From contig OY754972.1 in the NCBI GenBank assembly GCA_963576475.1, positions 32,505,890 through 32,569,889 on the forward strand: a stretch of 64,000 bases of DNA. The letters are read 5' to 3'. The position numbers and the translations under genes were made by a program. Under the pieces are notes generated by a model that searched no databases, was not told where the DNA came from, and saw nothing but the letters and a program-made list of their open reading frames with translations. Source of the DNA: Molanna angustata. Its lineage: Eukaryota; Arthropoda; Insecta; Trichoptera; Molannidae. Shown here one piece after another: positions 1-11,559 of the stretch (the first letter of the stretch is position 1; the number at the start of each line of letters is the position of its first letter).

Positions 1-292
1 TAATGTTGATTTATTTGTTTTTTTTTTTGTTAACAAAAACAATGTAAAAAGTATTATATTTTTTTATAACTATGTACACTTGAATTGTTTAATACTATAT
101 ACCGATTATTTTAATTAGATCCTTTATTAAGTAGTTTTAAGAACTTTAAATACAATAATTGTTAAATATCCCTACATGAAGGCTTATTCTGTGTTAACTT
201 TGATCTCAATACATGATAATATTACATTGTAAATGGCATTTTATTTGACTGTACGAAGGTTCCCCACTATGTACGAATGTGCCCCACACTAT
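1..292. other. AT-rich non-coding sequence, presumably an STX8 intron
   Basis: No open frame, splice-site pair or repeat match is visible. The syntaxin-8 SNARE-motif and membrane-anchor exons, expected next on the minus strand, are not recognisable here, so they must lie left of the window. Confidence 0.5.
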
Positions 293-328
293 GTACGAAA
301 CTACCCCATGAGTGGGGTAGTTTCGTAC
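293..328. repeat. perfect 16-bp-arm hairpin
   Basis: Two 16-bp arms, GTACGAAACTACCCCA and its exact reverse complement, flank a 4-base loop. Partial copies of the GTACGAA...CCCCAC words occur just upstream (about 251-300), so it may be the end of an old mobile element. Its host is probably an STX8 intron. Confidence 0.7.
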
Positions 329-654
329 GTTTTCCATTTTTTAGAAAAGTTACCATAGATTCGTCATGCTGGTTTGTATCTAAACTACACGTCACTAATA
401 TAAAAGCTAGATACGTCGGGTATATATTAGAATTGAAGTTTTTTTAAAATAGCTAATAGTTTCAATTTTTTTCAACTAAGTGTAAAAAGTGTACGAATCC
501 TACCTGCTCTCCCCTATGGTGCTCAGATTTCTCTACCTACCCCAATAAAAGAGACAAAGCCAAATGGTCTCTACAAAACAACATTGTTTTTAGTTGATTG
601 CAAATAAAGCTTTACATGAGAAGATCTTTATACTCACACTAAAGCACTGATCAT

Positions 655-793
655 AAATTAAATAGGTGAATCCTGCCTCGACCAATATCATTCACCTGTA
701 GCACAAGCATTTATGCTTAGTTTAGGGATTGTAGGAAGATGTATAAGCACTTGTTTAGCAAGGACGTATACATTTTTTTATTTAAAAAAAAAA
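655..793 (+). mobile_element. tRNA-derived SINE (family B), 5'-truncated, with poly-A
   Basis: The segment starts inside the tRNA-like B box (GAATCCTGCC) and continues through the family body GCACAAGCATTTATGCTTAG and GGAAGATGTATAAGCACTTG to an A-rich tail. Copies of the same body occur at 7,031-7,222, 38,398-38,581, 56,675-56,760 and 58,612-58,800. The tRNA-like head is missing, which fits 5' truncation or decay. Confidence 0.7.
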
Positions 794-814
794 GTTACCA
801 TATTATTTTATTAT

Positions 815-1696
815 CCAACTGTCGATTTATTCAAGAGAATTTTATTCTCTTAACATATCGACAAAGTATCAAGCAAAGATACGCGAGATTTGTATGCAGG
901 GTCTATATTTTTCGTGGTTTTTCCAACTTTGAAGTAAAAAAACATCAACTTAGAGGCTTCGCAGCATATATATAGAACATATACGGATTTACTCAGAATT
1001 TGGAGTTGAATTTTGTTTCAGTCAAGGGTTATCAACTTTTGAATTTTTACTTTATTTTTCCTTATATCTCAAAAACCGTAAAAGCTAGAACGCTGAAAAT
1101 TGGTACAAATATAGACAAATAAAAAACCTCAAATTGGTTTTTTCAAAAATATTCCAGAGTTTCTTAAACATTTTGTTATTAAGAAAAACATTTTTTTATC
1201 ACAAATTTATGTGTTTAACTGCCTATATTTTCAAAGTTTTTATATATATCGAAAAAGGTGAAATAACCCAACTATATAATTTAATTTTCTATAAAAAATA
1301 GGTTCTAGCTTATATGGTTTTTGAGATATATGGAAAAATAAAGTAAAAATTCAAAAGTTGATAACCCCTGACTGAAACAAAAATTCTAAATTTTTAGTAA
1401 AAAACTTTTGTAGGCCTATAACTATCTATATATTCTGAAATTTTGGGCTCTGTAAATTGAGCGGATCAAAAGTTATAAGGGGACACACACACATACTAAA
1501 TGTTCTACTCCGAATACTGAATAAATCCGTATACAGAACATATATACTGCGAAGCCTCCAAGTTGGTGTTTTTTGACTTCAAAGTTGGAAAAACCGTGAA
1601 AAATATAGACCCTGCATACAAATGTCGCGTATCTTGGCTTGATACTTTGTTGATATGTCAAAAGAAATAAATTCTCTTGAACAAATCGACAGTTGG
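815..1696. mobile_element. Helentron-like (HINE) element with two 5' ends facing outward
   Basis: Both ends carry the family 5' terminus CCAACTGTCGAT followed by the AAGAGAATTT/ATTCTCTT hairpin, in opposite orientation. The inner sequence on each side (the GCTTCGCAGCATATA block, the CTTATAACTTTTGATC-like block, the AACAAAAATTC block) matches the 5' half of the full copy at 21,251-22,248. It therefore looks like two 5' halves joined head to head rather than a normal copy. It sits 41 bp downstream of STX8 exon 4, in the following intron. Confidence 0.7.
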
Positions 1697-1736
1697 AAAA
1701 AAAAATTGTTATAAATAATAATAAAAAAATGTTAAC

Positions 1737-4598
1737 CTTTTATAATTTTATGTTGATGCTTTCTAATTTGTTCAATAGGTGGATTCCTACTGTTAGCATC
1801 CAAGAGTTCTTCATCATCAGATCCTGCTCCCCAATTCACAGAACTGACATCCTTGAATTCTCTATCTGAAAATCATAAAAAAAATAACATTTGTCATTAT
1901 AGTTTAATATTGTAATACACAGATTTGGTTGATAAATTGGATAGTGTTCTTTGAGGGTATTAAATTGGTTATGCTTATAGTAATAAAGTTAAAATTTCAA
2001 GACAAAAAACAATATTCGGCATTATTGCTTGGATCCATTACAAATAAGTACCTCCTCGATTGTAATTGGTCCCAAACAACTCTTGCTTTGCACGATCCAA
2101 GTTTATCGCAGCCCCCCGAGACGCTGAAGTCTGAACTCCGCTACTAAACTGATTTTGTAATTGTACAAGACGTGATTGTAACACCTCAATCTGACGTGAT
2201 CTTCTTTCACTTTCTGCATCTGTACTGTAAACAAAATATTTCATTATTAACTGATACGTTAAATTAAAAAAAACCAAGGGGACAATATTTTATTTGACAA
2301 AGCCGACATGAGAAAGAATAGGTAAAGTAAAAGCAATGGAATGCACAAGCTGATAGTGACACAGAAAGCTATGATAAAGATGCTAGGTATGTAACAGAGA
2401 GAATCAAAATAGCAGAAAAGGTGACATGTGGCAGAAAGAGATGGATACAGTGTGTCCAGGATAGGGAACTGTGAATGATCAAGAGGGAGGATTATTGTAT
2501 CCAACAATGTAGTTAACAGGCAGAAGAAGAAAACGAGAAGAAAAGTTGGAAAAAATGTAGTAATTTAAGGAGATTTGAGTCAATACCTCACATCAGGGAA
2601 AATATTATGGTAGCTGCATAATAATATCTGACCCTCAGTGGGGTCTCCTCTAAACAATATCATTATTACCATTTGGTGATATTGTTTAGAATAACAATAA
2701 ATCAACGGCCTAAGAATGGCCCTGCAATAAATTCAAAATAGCAACATGGAATCATAGGGATCACACACACCCTGTCATAATTGATGATGCCTCAACACAA
2801 TTTGTTGTTCAGGTCTCTATAAGCTTTCTTCATAAGCATGATTATTAAAATAATTTGAATCTTTCAAGCATTAGACTATCCGCATAGCAAGAAAATAAAT
2901 ATATAAAGAACAGATAAGATCAATTTTATCGATCAAAAAGTAGATGTACATATCGGAATGAACCAATTTCCGTGTTTATTGAGATAATATATTTAAGTAA
3001 CTATATTGAATAAAAGTAGAAATCATTTAATGATGTTGAAATGTTGAAACAAGCTTTGTGTGAGGTATTTTTTTTATTTGAAAGGCCAATATATGCCATT
3101 ATGTATGAAACATGACATTGTTGAAATGTGCACTGAGGCATCTCACGGTGGCACAGATCCGAGAGGTCCAATTTTCAATGACTCTGGTATATAGATCTGG
3201 CTGAAGTAGAGCAATGGCCTGGGTGATATTGACTTTGAGGGCTTCGGTCCATTGCAGCTAATCGGTATAAACCTGCCACTTCGGAAAATCCCACAAGAAT
3301 AACTCTTGCGGGACCAAATCGCACAATCTTGTTGACCAATTCACGTCACCTCCGCGAGAGAAAACCATGCCCTCAAATCGTTCATGCAGAATATCCATCA
3401 TGGTGTTCTGTGTGGCACAGTAGTGATATCCTGCTGGAACTGTATGTTATCTACATCCATATTGTTCAATTGTCCAGGGCCAAAAGAAATTAGTTATCAT
3501 GGATCTGTAGCGCTCGCCGTTAACGGTGATGGCCTCACCAACGTCGTTTTTGAAGAAGTATGGACCAACTACGCTGCCAGCCCAAAATCTGCACCAAACC
3601 GTAAATTATTATGGATGCATTGCTACCCGGAGAAATTTGAGTTAGTAAGTGTCCTTCCATATGCAGCAATTTTGCTTATTATCATAACCATTCATCCAAA
3701 ACGGTGCCTCATCAAACACTCCAAAGCCCAGTCAGCAAACAAACGGCGATGTCTACGGTCATTAGATTTGAGCTCCTGAATCTTGAATGGGTGCAGACTC
3801 AAGTCCCAATGCAAAATTTGCCAAGTCGAAGTCTGCAAAAAGCCCGAATTATTGTGCACGGCAAGTTGACTGTCTCGGATTTTCCTTCACACTTTCACGG
3901 ACTGCGGCGATGTTCTCAGCCGATCTGGCGTTCCTTTGACCAAACAGGTTGTCTCGAATTTGACCACCAAGCGTTAGAGAGTCAACTATGAAGGGCCACC
4001 ACGTCTGCCGTCGTAAAATGGACGAAAATGAATTGAACGCATGAGAAATGAATTTAGATAAATTTCTCCTCTGCTGGGGATCGAACCCAGGATGCCCGCA
4101 CAGATGCCAAATGGCTTACGGCACTTCAAAGAGCTATATGTCCAATGCTTGTATAGTTTTTATTCAATTTAAACAGAAAGTTATAATAATATCAAAATAG
4201 TTTACATCATTTGTTCTATGACAGTTTTATCCAATTGTTGTCTAAGCTGCAATATTTCACTATTGTATTGCTTCAATCTAATGCGAATATTTGCAGATAA
4301 TGGCCCATAATTTGAAGATGAACGTGGCTCCGCCTCCCAAGCCACCAACTGTGACTGTATATCTCTATACAACCTCTCGCACGCATCGTGAGCTGTGATC
4401 CTATAAAAACATAACAAATATAAGGAATGTTACAGTTGAATCATTAGAAGCAACAAATAAAACAATCTATAGAAATAAACCTAAACAATCATGTCAATAT
4501 AAGTAACTCTTATAAATCTGAATTTGTTTAAAAATTAATTAATATAAATACTGTATTGTTTATTACCAAGGATCATCATCAAAATAAACCAGCGACAT
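1737..4598 (-). CDS. STX8: syntaxin-8 (endosomal Qc-SNARE), coding exons 1-4 of a 3'-incomplete gene
   Basis: Four minus-strand exons can be joined with matching GT/AG sites and phases: 4,598-4,567, 4,400-4,206, 2,224-2,052 and 1,865-1,737. Exon 1 gives MSLVYFDDDPW, matching the DPW start of animal syntaxin 8. Exon 2 gives the N-terminal helix with DACERLYRDI and LSANIRIRLKQY. Exon 3 starts ITDAESERRSRQIE, the linker helix. Exon 4 has SVNWGAGSDDEELL then IEQIRKHQHKIIK, aligning with the human segment just before the SNARE motif. Syntaxin 8 is a Qc-SNARE that pairs with syntaxin 7, Vti1b and a VAMP in late-endosome fusion. The SNARE motif and C-terminal anchor are not in the window. Intron 2 (2,225-4,205) holds a dead transposase. 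The gene runs divergently from ATG8. I am confident of the family, since four independent junctions agree in phase. Confidence 0.87.
3110..4015 (-). pseudogene. decayed IS630/Tc1-mariner-type transposase inside STX8 intron 2
   Basis: Reading the minus strand in pieces gives motifs of a transposase family abundant in insects: RSAENIAAVRESV, then ALGLESAP, then FWMNGYDNKQNCCIW, then FFKNDVGEAITVNGERYRSM, HERFEGMVFSRGGDVNW and a terminal part around ENWTSRICA. Stops and frameshifts separate the pieces, so no product is possible. The order is collinear with an intact family member (helix-turn-helix linker, then DDE core). It lies wholly within the intron between STX8 exons 2 and 3, in the same orientation as the host gene. 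Confidence 0.75.
4060..4130 (-). mobile_element. tRNA-like SINE head or tRNA relic
   Basis: On the minus strand a B-box-like GGGTTCGATCCCCAGCAGAGG follows a G/C-richer stretch containing GGCATCTGTGCGGG. It adjoins the transposase relic. No full cloverleaf could be folded by eye, so this is called a SINE or tRNA relic rather than a tRNA gene. Confidence 0.45.
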
Positions 4599-5565
<967 letters not shown>

Positions 5566-6596
5566 GACTATAATAATATAACCCAATTTCTGTCCATTCT
5601 TTTACTAATTCTGTGACAAATCACTTCTTTGTTGACATTATATCTATTTGACGTAAAAAAACATCTGTTGTTCGACTAAAATGCAAATATACGATATCAA
5701 TAATTTATCTAATGGACGGCTATTCCTTTGTTCTCATTTTTTTTTTCTGTAATGTTAAATTAATGTATAAGATTTTGAGTCAAATTTATGTTCTACACAT
5801 AATATTACATGTATACCTACTTGCCCTTTGTTTGTTTTCTATTCACTAGTATATCATCTGTAATTGTGGTTAATCATATTATGTTGGGGTTAATTTAAGT
5901 AAACAAATGAAAATTATAAAAAATGCTGTGTTTAACAGTCCACATGTGTTTGCATTGTAATTATATGGTGGATGGAAAATTATATGTGTATCCTAGCTTC
6001 TTTAAGAAAATTTCTAATGTAATACATAAATTTTAATCAATCTGTTGTTTTTTTTATTGTATTCACCTTGTCTATTCAAGTTTTATTTAGCTTTGTATCT
6101 GGTTTATTTTATTAACAAAGTTATATTAGAGTACCTACCTACCTATTATTATATCATTATATGTCAAGTCAATGACATTTGATTTAAATTAACCTGGTTT
6201 CCTTAATTGAGTTTACAAACTGACAATTCTTTGGATAATTCCATATAATAAAATTATAAATTATTTTCTTCCATTCTTAATTAATAAAAGAAAATAAGCA
6301 AATACTTATTCTTAATAATCTATTTTATTTGTTCCATCATTACCTGTTGCTGTTTGTAAATGAGTTTAAGTAAGATTTTTATAGCCTCTGATATTAATAT
6401 ATTGTATTCAATGTAAACAATGAAAAGTAAAATAAATCTTAGTATACTCTTTTATGAAATGACAAAAAACCAAATATATATAAATTGGATTTGTCATTTC
6501 ATACTCGATATATTCTGTGGAAGGCTAGATCTACAGTTTACAATGTCTGGCTAACTAAATTTAGAAGGATTGAATATCAATAATTTATAACATAGG
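5566..6596 (+). other. ATG8 3' UTR and downstream intergenic sequence
   Basis: AT-rich sequence without a credible open frame. Several AATAAA words could end the ATG8 transcript, for example at 6,247-6,252, near 6,283 and near 6,430. Which is used cannot be told from sequence. Confidence 0.4.
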
Positions 6597-7030
6597 TACA
6601 TACCATCACGCCATATCCCTTATGGGGTAAGCAGAGAGAAACGTTCCTAGCTTCCTTTACATACATGCTCGTCGATTATTCAAGCTTCTTATATTTCCTT
6701 CTTTCAAAATATCATTCACATGGTCATGCCATCCCTTTCTGGGGCGGCCCCTGCTATTCACTCCATCTCTTACACCCATGTATATTTTTTTGGTCAGTCG
6801 TTCATCATTCATTCTTTCAATATGTCCAAACCACCTCAAGGAATTTACTTTCATTTTACTTATAATACTCTTCTTCATCTTGCATTCCCTCCTTATGTCC
6901 TCATTTTTTATTCTATCATACATCGTTCTATTAAATACTCTTCTTAGTGATCTCATTTCCACAGCATTTATTCTACTTTCATGCGTCTTTTGCTATGTCC
7001 ATGTTTCACTGTCATACATCAAAGTGGGCA
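6597..7030 (-). pseudogene. 3' end of a LINE reverse-transcriptase gene (family L1)
   Basis: The minus strand encodes EMRSLRRVFNRTMYDRIKN, ECKMKKSIISKMKVN, LRWFGHIERMNDERLTKKI and SRGRPRKGWHDHVNDIL, the conserved C-terminal tail of a common insect LINE reverse-transcriptase family. Upstream SETWT is followed by a stop, so the copy is dead and 5'-truncated. The 3' UTR contains CATCACGCCATATCCCTTAT, which marks the same family at 60,493-60,710 and 57.2 kb. A SINE with an A-rich tail abuts its 5' side. Confidence 0.8.
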
Positions 7031-7222
7031 CTTTTTTTTTTTTTTTCTTTTTTTTTTTTAAAAAATGAATATGTCCTTGTTAAACAAGTACATATACATC
7101 TTCCTACGTTCCCTAAACTAAGCATAAATGCTTGTCCTATAGGTGAACGAGATCGGTCGAGGCAGGATTCGAACTCGCGACCACTGGATTACTAACCCAG
7201 CGCGCTAACCGCTCTGCCATCC
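7031..7222 (-). mobile_element. tRNA-derived SINE (family B), near complete
   Basis: On the minus strand the head has a tRNA A box (GGCAGAGCGGTTAGCGCGC) and B box (GGTCGCGAGTTCGAATCC). The family body follows (GCATTTATGCTTAGTTTAG, ACAAGGACATATTC), then an A-rich tail, read as poly-T at 7,031-7,060. A 28-29 bp tandem duplication (ATCCACCCATCCAAATCC...) adjoins the head. This is a Pol III retroposon, not a tRNA gene. Confidence 0.85.
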
Positions 7223-7735
7223 ACCCATCCAAATCCAATTTACTCACATCCACCCATCCAAATCCAATTTACTCACATTCATTCTTAGTCCAATAATTTA
7301 TAATCTTGCTGTTTATCCAACTGTCGATTTCAAGAGAATTTGTTTCTCTTTACAGATCAACATAGTTCCTATCCAAGATCCGCGAGATTTTATGGCCAGG
7401 TCTATATTTTTCATGGTTTTTCTAACTTTCGAAAAACACCAACTTAGAGGTTTTGCAGCATATAATATTATGTTGAATTAACTCAGAATTCGGAGTAGAC
7501 CATTTAATTTGTGTTGTTGTCCCCCTTATAACTTTTGATCCGCTTAATGCACAGAGCCCAAAATTTTATAAAATATAGGAATTTTCTAAGTCTTCAAAAC
7601 TTTTATAGTCAGGGGTTATCAACTTTTGAATTTTTATTTATTTTTTCCATATATCTCAAAAATCATGAAAGATTGAAAGCTGAAAATTTGTATAAATATA
7701 GAAAAATATTATATCTTTAACTGTATTTATAAAGA

Positions 7736-8612
7736 CTAGAGATCCAACTGTCGATAGCGATAGTATGTATAGTTGAATAATAGGTACTTACCAAACTATA
7801 AATCCAAATTATTGAATATATTAAGATATTTTGTTTTCTATACAACACATGTAGGTATGTATGTCAAGATAGGACAGTATGGAGGTCAGTCCTTTTTTTC
7901 TACCCAGAATATGAAAACAGCGTGATGGTATATATTTATATTTGGAGATTAAGTATCAAACTATTTCTTAGATATTGTGTACAGGACACTGGCATACAAA
8001 TTGTATGAAGCAATATCATCACTAAATTCAATTTTTATGAAAATTATTAAAAAAAGTTTGAGATGTACTGCTACAATGCATATATATTTTTTATAGTAAA
8101 TTAAATTTTCTAGTTTTCGGATATTTGTCTATATTTATACCAATTTTCAGGGTTCTAGCTTATGGTTTTTGAGATATATGGAAATATAAAGTAAAAATTC
8201 AAAATTTGATAACCCCTGTGACTGAAACAAAAATTCTGAATATAAAGGTTTTGTAGGCCTATAATCTTACACAATCAGGAAACCCAAATGGAGGCACACT
8301 CGTAAATGACGCCAGAAGGAAATCATTCCAGGGAGGATGCTTGAAATCTTCCCAAGAGGTTTGAGCATCACTCGGAGCACCAAACTACATCCTGAAGATG
8401 ATCAATGGGGTAAGAATACCTTATTATCTATATATTCAGAAATTTTGGACTCTGTGAATTGAGCGGATCAAAAGTTATAAGGGGGGGGACACACTAAATG
8501 TTCTACTCCAAATTCTTTACCTTGCATACAAATCTTGCGTATCTTTGCTTGATACTTTGTCGATATATTAAGAGAATAAAATTCTCTTGAATTAATCGAC
8601 TATTGGAAAAGT
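7736..8612 (-). mobile_element. nested Helentron-like copy, minus orientation
   Basis: It starts with CTAGAGATCCAACTGTCGAT (3' subterminal repeat read backwards) and ends with the backward 5' hairpin AAGAGAATAAAATTCTCTTG and a mutated terminus. Its left flank, AACTGTATTTATAAAGA, is identical to the left flank of the copy at 62,006. Confidence 0.65.
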
Positions 8613-8854
8613 ACACACATTATAATAGTACATCTCAACCTTTTTCAACAATTTTGTAAAAATTGAATTTAGTGACCACATCATTTCATACAATTTGTAT
8701 GGCAGTATACACTACACAAAATCTATTCTCAATCTCCATACATACCATCAAGCTGTTTACATATTTTTTTATACCTCTATCAAGATAGAATAGTGTGGAT
8801 AATAGAAAACATAAATATCTTGGATATTTTGGTACGTAGGTATTCTTCAACTAT

Positions 8855-9083
8855 TTATTTATTTATTTACTTAACATTGCTTCTCGGGCAACTAACAGGT
8901 ACCTACTATGTATAATATTAATTTAACACACACCCAATAACACATTCTGGAGACTTACGATATTAATCGTCTCACAGATCCAGGCTGAAAACACAATTAA
9001 AAACTGTGTCTCCACCGGGAATCCAACTCGGGACCTTTGGCTCAGCAGTCAGATATCTAACCAACTGAGCCACGAAGGCCGAC
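8855..9083 (-). mobile_element. tRNA-derived SINE (family A) with target-site duplication
   Basis: Read on the minus strand, an A box (CGTGGCTCAGTTGG) and B box (GGTCCCGAGTTGGATTCC) start the element and a (TAAA)n tail ends it. The 7-bp direct repeat CAACTAT flanks it at 8,848-8,854 and 9,084-9,090, so it inserted by retroposition into the Helentron-like copy. Confidence 0.85.
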
Positions 9084-9102
9084 CAACTATCGCTATACAT
9101 AC

Positions 9103-10242
9103 TAGGGATGTTACGGAGGTGAGTATACCGGAGTCGGAGCCGGAGGTTTTAAATCTGATATATCGGAGTCGGAGGTGAAGTAGAAGACACAGATGTGTAA
9201 GTTAATTTAAGGGCAGGCCTAATGAAATAATAGAAACATAATTCAGTCATCAGCCATTTTAATCAGGTCAAGTATAAATGATAATACTCATACGTAGATA
9301 ACATGCAACAATAGAAAAATATACCTACATAATTTTAAATAAATTTAAGTGACTCTAGAAGTAGCAAATTGTACTTAATAAACATAAGCTTGGCAGCTTT
9401 ATCTCCATCCAGTCTATTTCTCAGCGGATTATATATTAGACCAGCACCACTAAAAAGTTGCTCACTTGCCACTGAACCTGGTGGACACGATAAATATTGG
9501 CGAACAATCCAGTATAATGTGTGATATTTTGTATTGTATTGTATATATTTTATTTAGATGTAAAAAAATACAATTTCTTACATCTAGTATAAACGAAAAT
9601 AAAAACAAACAATAAAAATAAACAAATCAACATCGGATGACTAAATGAACACACAAAAAAGACACGTATCTATCAATAACAATAAAACACAAAGTAAAAA
9701 AAAGGAAAACACACTACCACAATAGAAGACATCAAAGAACATGAAAAAAAAAAATAATAATATAGTATCAAAACAAGCAAAACAGATATTATAGTCTTAG
9801 AACATAATATGTAAACAATAGAAACACACGATTTTTAAAAAAAAACACTATTTTGTGTACCTGCCAGGTTTGTCTGCGGCAGTCTAAAGTCCCGCCTACT
9901 TCTCGTCGGGTATGCGTGAACTTCAAAATTGTACATAATATTTTTTTGTAAATAAGGTGGTAAAAGTCTATTTTTTAATTTGTAAATAAAAATTAGCACA
10001 TTCAGAATTATTTGTTGAATTTATATAACCATAGTAAGGGATCGTCACAGATAGGAATCCGTTTTTCTTTGTTGCACTCATTAAGTAAGCTCTTCCATAC
10101 ATGAAATTTATCACCAGGATGGCCGTTGCTCGCTGCGTTTCGATCTTCGTTATAACCTCCGATTCAAAATTATCGGAACCGATGTCGGAATCGGAGGTGT
10201 AAAATCAATCGGAGTCAGAGTCGAAGCTCCGTAACATCCCTA
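9103..10242. mobile_element. hAT-superfamily DNA transposon, internally decayed
   Basis: The terminal inverted repeats are TAGGGATGTTACGGAG and CTCCGTAACATCCCTA. The exact 8-bp duplication ATACATAC flanks both sides (9,095-9,102 and 10,243-10,250), as expected for hAT. The repeated GGAGTCGGAGCCGGAGG-like words near both ends look like subterminal binding sites. The inside holds only the end of a transposase gene (9,335-9,519, minus). The region 9,530-9,900 is AT-rich and may be a further insertion. Confidence 0.9.
9335..9519 (-). pseudogene. hAT transposase C-terminal dimerisation domain, fragment
   Basis: The minus strand reads through [26 protein letters not shown] and [17 protein letters not shown] to a proper stop codon. 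This is the diagnostic hAT C-terminal motif (SERLFS.AG...R..L....A..L.F...N). The rest of the transposase is gone, so the element cannot move by itself. Confidence 0.9.
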
Positions 10243-10742
10243 ATACATACTATCGCCATCGACAGTTGGATCTCATGTGTTACATGTAACTAGTTTTTAG
10301 TAATAGAATTCAAACCACAGAGTAAGGAAATAACAGAGCTGACATAAGCTTTGATTTTGGGCTGGGGGATTGGTAATGGTAGATAAAGTGAGGTGAAACA
10401 GGGATGTCCCAAACACATTCAATGTTTAAATATAAATTGGATATTAATGACACATTTATATAGCAGTAAAAGTATTGACTTTTCGAAATCTAAATCCCTT
10501 TGTTAACAACATGTACTTTTTGATTTTCGTGTTGAGTACTGTTTCATTCCAAACCATTCAAAAAATATTAAAATACGTTATAATTGATTGCCCTAAAATT
10601 TGTTGGCACAGTATCAATGTATTCCAATAAATTTTGCTTTTGTCATATCTATATATATTATTGGTCGTTGTTCCAACTAAACTAGATCTTTTTTCAATGT
10701 CATGTTTAATTATTATTAATTATATTTATTTTTGTTAATATT

Positions 10743-10865
10743 TCAGCTTCTTTTACTTATACTTAGCATCCCAGATCTCTTTGCACCTGGTGCAACTTCA
10801 CCATTTGAACCTTTTGGTGGATCCATCCTTGTATCTGAAGAATCATCCTTTAATAAACAATGTTT
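10743..10865 (-). CDS. candidate terminal coding exon of an unidentified minus-strand gene
   Basis: A strong acceptor (pyrimidine run then CACAG) on the minus strand precedes a phase-0 open frame. It encodes KHCLLKDDSSDTR, MDPPKGSNGEVAPGAKR and ends SGMLSISKRS with TGA. The base composition is much less AT-rich than its surroundings and two of three frames are closed, which favours real coding. It could be the last exon of the KRAP/ITPRID-like gene whose other exons lie at 36-56 kb on this strand, or of another gene. I do not recognise the protein. Confidence 0.4.
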   Translation of the reverse strand, partial: KHCLLKDDSSDTRMDPPKGSNGEVAPGAKRSGMLSISKRS

Positions 10866-11555
10866 CTGTGAAAAAAAATCAGTCACAAATATAAAAGGGA
10901 GTATAAAATAACAGACAAATTTGATTTTTAAAGAATGTATCTCTGAATATTAAAAAACAATGAAAATAACAATAATAAAATGATATACAATTTATAAAAG
11001 GTTTACATTCAAATAATGTATTAAACATAATGTCTACCTACATTTATATAAGAGAAACTCCATATTCACATCATTTGTTTTATGAGTCATAAGTAAAACT
11101 AATAAGAATTAAGAAAATATTTTATTAACAAGGATATTAATTTGAAAAGTTAATAAGATTCGTTGGTTCATCACAACATTTATGTTTGAGGTAAAAATTA
11201 TGAATCGGAATGTAAATACATTTTCTTTCTAAAATTTCATTGTTTTTTGGCTTTATACTGCATACTTAAATTATGAAAATACAAAGTTTCATAAACAAAA
11301 TATATTTTTGAATACACTGGAAATGTCAGAGACCTAAGTGGAAGGAATATGACTTGGATTAAATATTTTTTAATATGTCAGGTATGGAAATAAAATTATT
11401 TTTATTTGGACTGATCATTTAATAAAGATAAAAGGTAGTATATGGACTACCTTTAAAAAACTGGATATTCACACAAATTTTGGTAACTGTGGGATGAATC
11501 GCAATATCTGCGAGCCCAGGATAACTTTCGCTGTACCATATTTCGATTTAGAAAC
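10866..11555. other. AT-rich non-coding sequence
   Basis: No coding, repeat or RNA signal was recognised. If the exon at 10,743 is real, this is its upstream intron. Confidence 0.4.
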
Positions 11556-11559
11556 CTCA

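Larger units (their letters stand above)
7312..10293 (+). mobile_element. Helentron-like copy split by a nested copy, a SINE and a hAT element
   Basis: The 5' terminus CCAACTGTCGAT is at about 7,314. The 5' half runs to about 7,720, is interrupted by an opposite-strand copy (7,736-8,612), and resumes near 8,625 with the family 3' half. That half is broken again by a SINE (8,855-9,083) and a hAT element (9,103-10,242). It ends with ATCGACAGTTGGATCTC and the 3' hairpin CATGTGTTACATG just before AACTAGT near 10,290. Collinearity with the copy at 21,251-22,248 supports this order, apart from some missing middle sequence. Confidence 0.6.

Noticed and set aside
3384..3991. Plus-strand frames of 131 and 95 codons
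   Set aside because: They are antisense shadows of the decayed transposase on the minus strand.
7150..7215. tRNA gene on the minus strand
   Set aside because: Good A and B boxes are present, but they are continuous with the SINE body and poly-A tail and recur at 38.4 and 58.6 kb; it is a SINE head.
8995..9083. tRNA gene with GGCTCAGTTGG A box
   Set aside because: It is flanked by a target duplication and followed by a (TAAA)n tail, so it is a SINE.
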